Assembly (NCBI GenBank): GCA_031363085.1
Contig: JANLTU010000006.1
Coordinates: forward strand, 1-17,051
Reading direction: 5' to 3'
DNA: 17,051 nucleotides
DNA from: UBA6921 sp031363085
GTDB lineage: Bacteria; Pseudomonadota; Gammaproteobacteria; SG8-11
Shown one piece after another: positions 16,227 to 17,051 of the stretch; position 1 is the first letter of the stretch; each line of letters opens with the position of its first letter. A program made the translations under genes and the position numbers. The notes beneath the pieces are model-generated. The model ran no database searches, had not been told where the DNA came from, and was given only the letters and a program-made list of their open reading frames with translations.

Positions 16227-16639
16227 TCAGGTATGCAGTTTGGTGCGGATCGCCATGCCGAAACTCAATAGCTCATCGAGATGATTCTGGACGAGTTCGC
16301 GCACAGTGGCGGGGTTGACCCGTTGATAACCATGTACGACTCGTTGCGAAAATCTGCCATATCGCGCAACGGCATGACGAGCTGCGGCGTAACCCAGCCG
16401 GCGTCGGCGAGCTTTTGGAACAGTTCGTGGTTGGGTTCGGGTTCGCCCAAGCGTTGATTCGACACGATGTGCGAGGCGACGTTGAGTGCGGTTTGAATCG
16501 CGATTTGCAGGGTGTGTGCGGCAAAGCGCTCCTCGCGCACATCCTTTTCAATATTGTTGGGATCGCACAGCGCGCGTAATTCGCTGACACAGGTTTCGAT
16601 GAACGCCAGCTTTTTTTCGATCAATTCAATATCTGTCAT
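16227..16639 (-). pseudogene. HepT-like HEPN ribonuclease toxin, frameshifted
   Basis: HepT toxins are small HEPN-domain RNases whose RX4HXY motif cuts RNA; the partner MntA AMPylates the motif tyrosine. The protein reads MTDIELIEKKLAFIETCV, EERFAAHTLQIAIQTALNVASHIV and PLRDMADFRN in the first frame. It then loses frame next to 16341-16342 and would end with 26 unrelated residues at 16265. One missing base there, before a VVHGYQRVNPATVREL passage in the other frame, restores R-N-x-V-V-H-G-Y. This is exactly RX4HXY and gives a full 137-residue protein ending QNHLDELLSFGMAIRTKLHT at 16227. As it stands the motif is destroyed. It overlaps the MntA stop by ATGA. The cause is either loss of toxin function or a one-base sequence error. 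Confidence 0.8.
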
Positions 16640-17040
16640 GACTGCGTTCCGGAACCAGCGTGGCGATATTCGCGCAAGTAGGGCAGCAAGTCGAAATAGC
16701 GTTGACGTGCGTCGACCTCAAAGCACACGCGGGCGGCGCGGTCGTATTCACACACCAGGATTCCGTCGCGCAGTACGCGGTGAATCAAGTTCGGTGAGAC
16801 GCGATTGAGCACCACCAATATCTACCGGCGCGCGCAGGGCCTTGTGCAAATGGTCGGAAGATCAAGAGCTAGGCCGCGTAGCCCCGGCGGCGGGTCTTGT
16901 GTGTGCCACCGCCACATCGGTGTCGCTGCCGGGGCGGGCATCGCCGCGCGCGCGGCTGCCGAACAGGTAAACGCAACTGATCCCCGCGCAGCGATGCGAA
17001 AAAAATCGCGCAGTGTTGCGGCTTCCGGTGGCTCATGCAT
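16636..17040 (-). pseudogene. MntA-like nucleotidyltransferase antitoxin, multiply frameshifted
   Basis: MntA is a minimal nucleotidyltransferase antitoxin that AMPylates HepT. Pieces in two frames rebuild a 134-residue protein. MHEPPEAATLRDFFRIAARG is followed, after a missing base in the four-C run 16982-16985, by ISCVYLFGS and RARGDARPGSDTDVAV. An extra base in run 16882-16885 leads to GLRGLALDL, a missing base near 16857-16860 to DHLHKALRAPVDI, and an extra base at 16815-16816 to VVLNRVSPNLIHRVLRDGIL, ending REYRHAGSGTQS. The catalytic GSX10DXD motif is complete in the corrected reading. Two losses and two gains sum to zero, so the ends share a frame. All four lie at short homopolymers. 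ATG at 17038-17040 is the likely start, ten bases inside the window edge. Confidence 0.78.
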
Positions 17041-17051
17041 GCGCTTGGTAT

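Overview
This window is bacterial, dense and GC-rich, and most likely comes from a betaproteobacterium or a close relative. The order trpA - accD - folC - SPOR (dedD-type) gene - cvpA - purF, all on the plus strand, is the housekeeping block typical of Betaproteobacteria and some Gammaproteobacteria. The taxonomic call rests on synteny and protein resemblance recalled from memory, not on a search.

The housekeeping block is interrupted by accessory DNA at three junctions. Between accD and folC (about 1.4-8.5 kb) lies a three-gene operon-like set. It encodes an outer-surface lipoprotein with Ig-like and FG-GAP propeller repeats (split by a one-base frameshift), a 990-residue lipase resembling type VI secretion phospholipase effectors, and a lipoprotein overlapping the lipase gene that is probably its immunity protein. 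Between cvpA and purF lies a small AT-rich gene for a hydrophobic membrane protein. Directly after purF lies a tightly coupled pair: an AlbA_2 (Schlafen-like)/GHKL-ATPase protein and a long ParA-like ATPase. This pair is the best candidate here for an uncharacterised system.

After the pair come a membrane-anchored thioredoxin-fold protein lacking CXXC and then, on the minus strand, an MntA-HepT (nucleotidyltransferase/HEPN) toxin-antitoxin locus. That locus carries five one-base indels: one just inside the RX4HXY catalytic motif of HepT and two pairs in MntA that cancel. It is either decaying or badly sequenced.

How the genes relate: trpA (tryptophan), accD (malonyl-CoA), folC (folates), the SPOR protein (cell division), cvpA and purF (purines) are core metabolism and cell-cycle genes. 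The lipase and lipoprotein are likely a weapon and its protection. AlbA_2-ParA and MntA-HepT are likely defence or stress modules. No rRNA, tRNA, CRISPR array, insertion sequence, integrase or origin was recognised.
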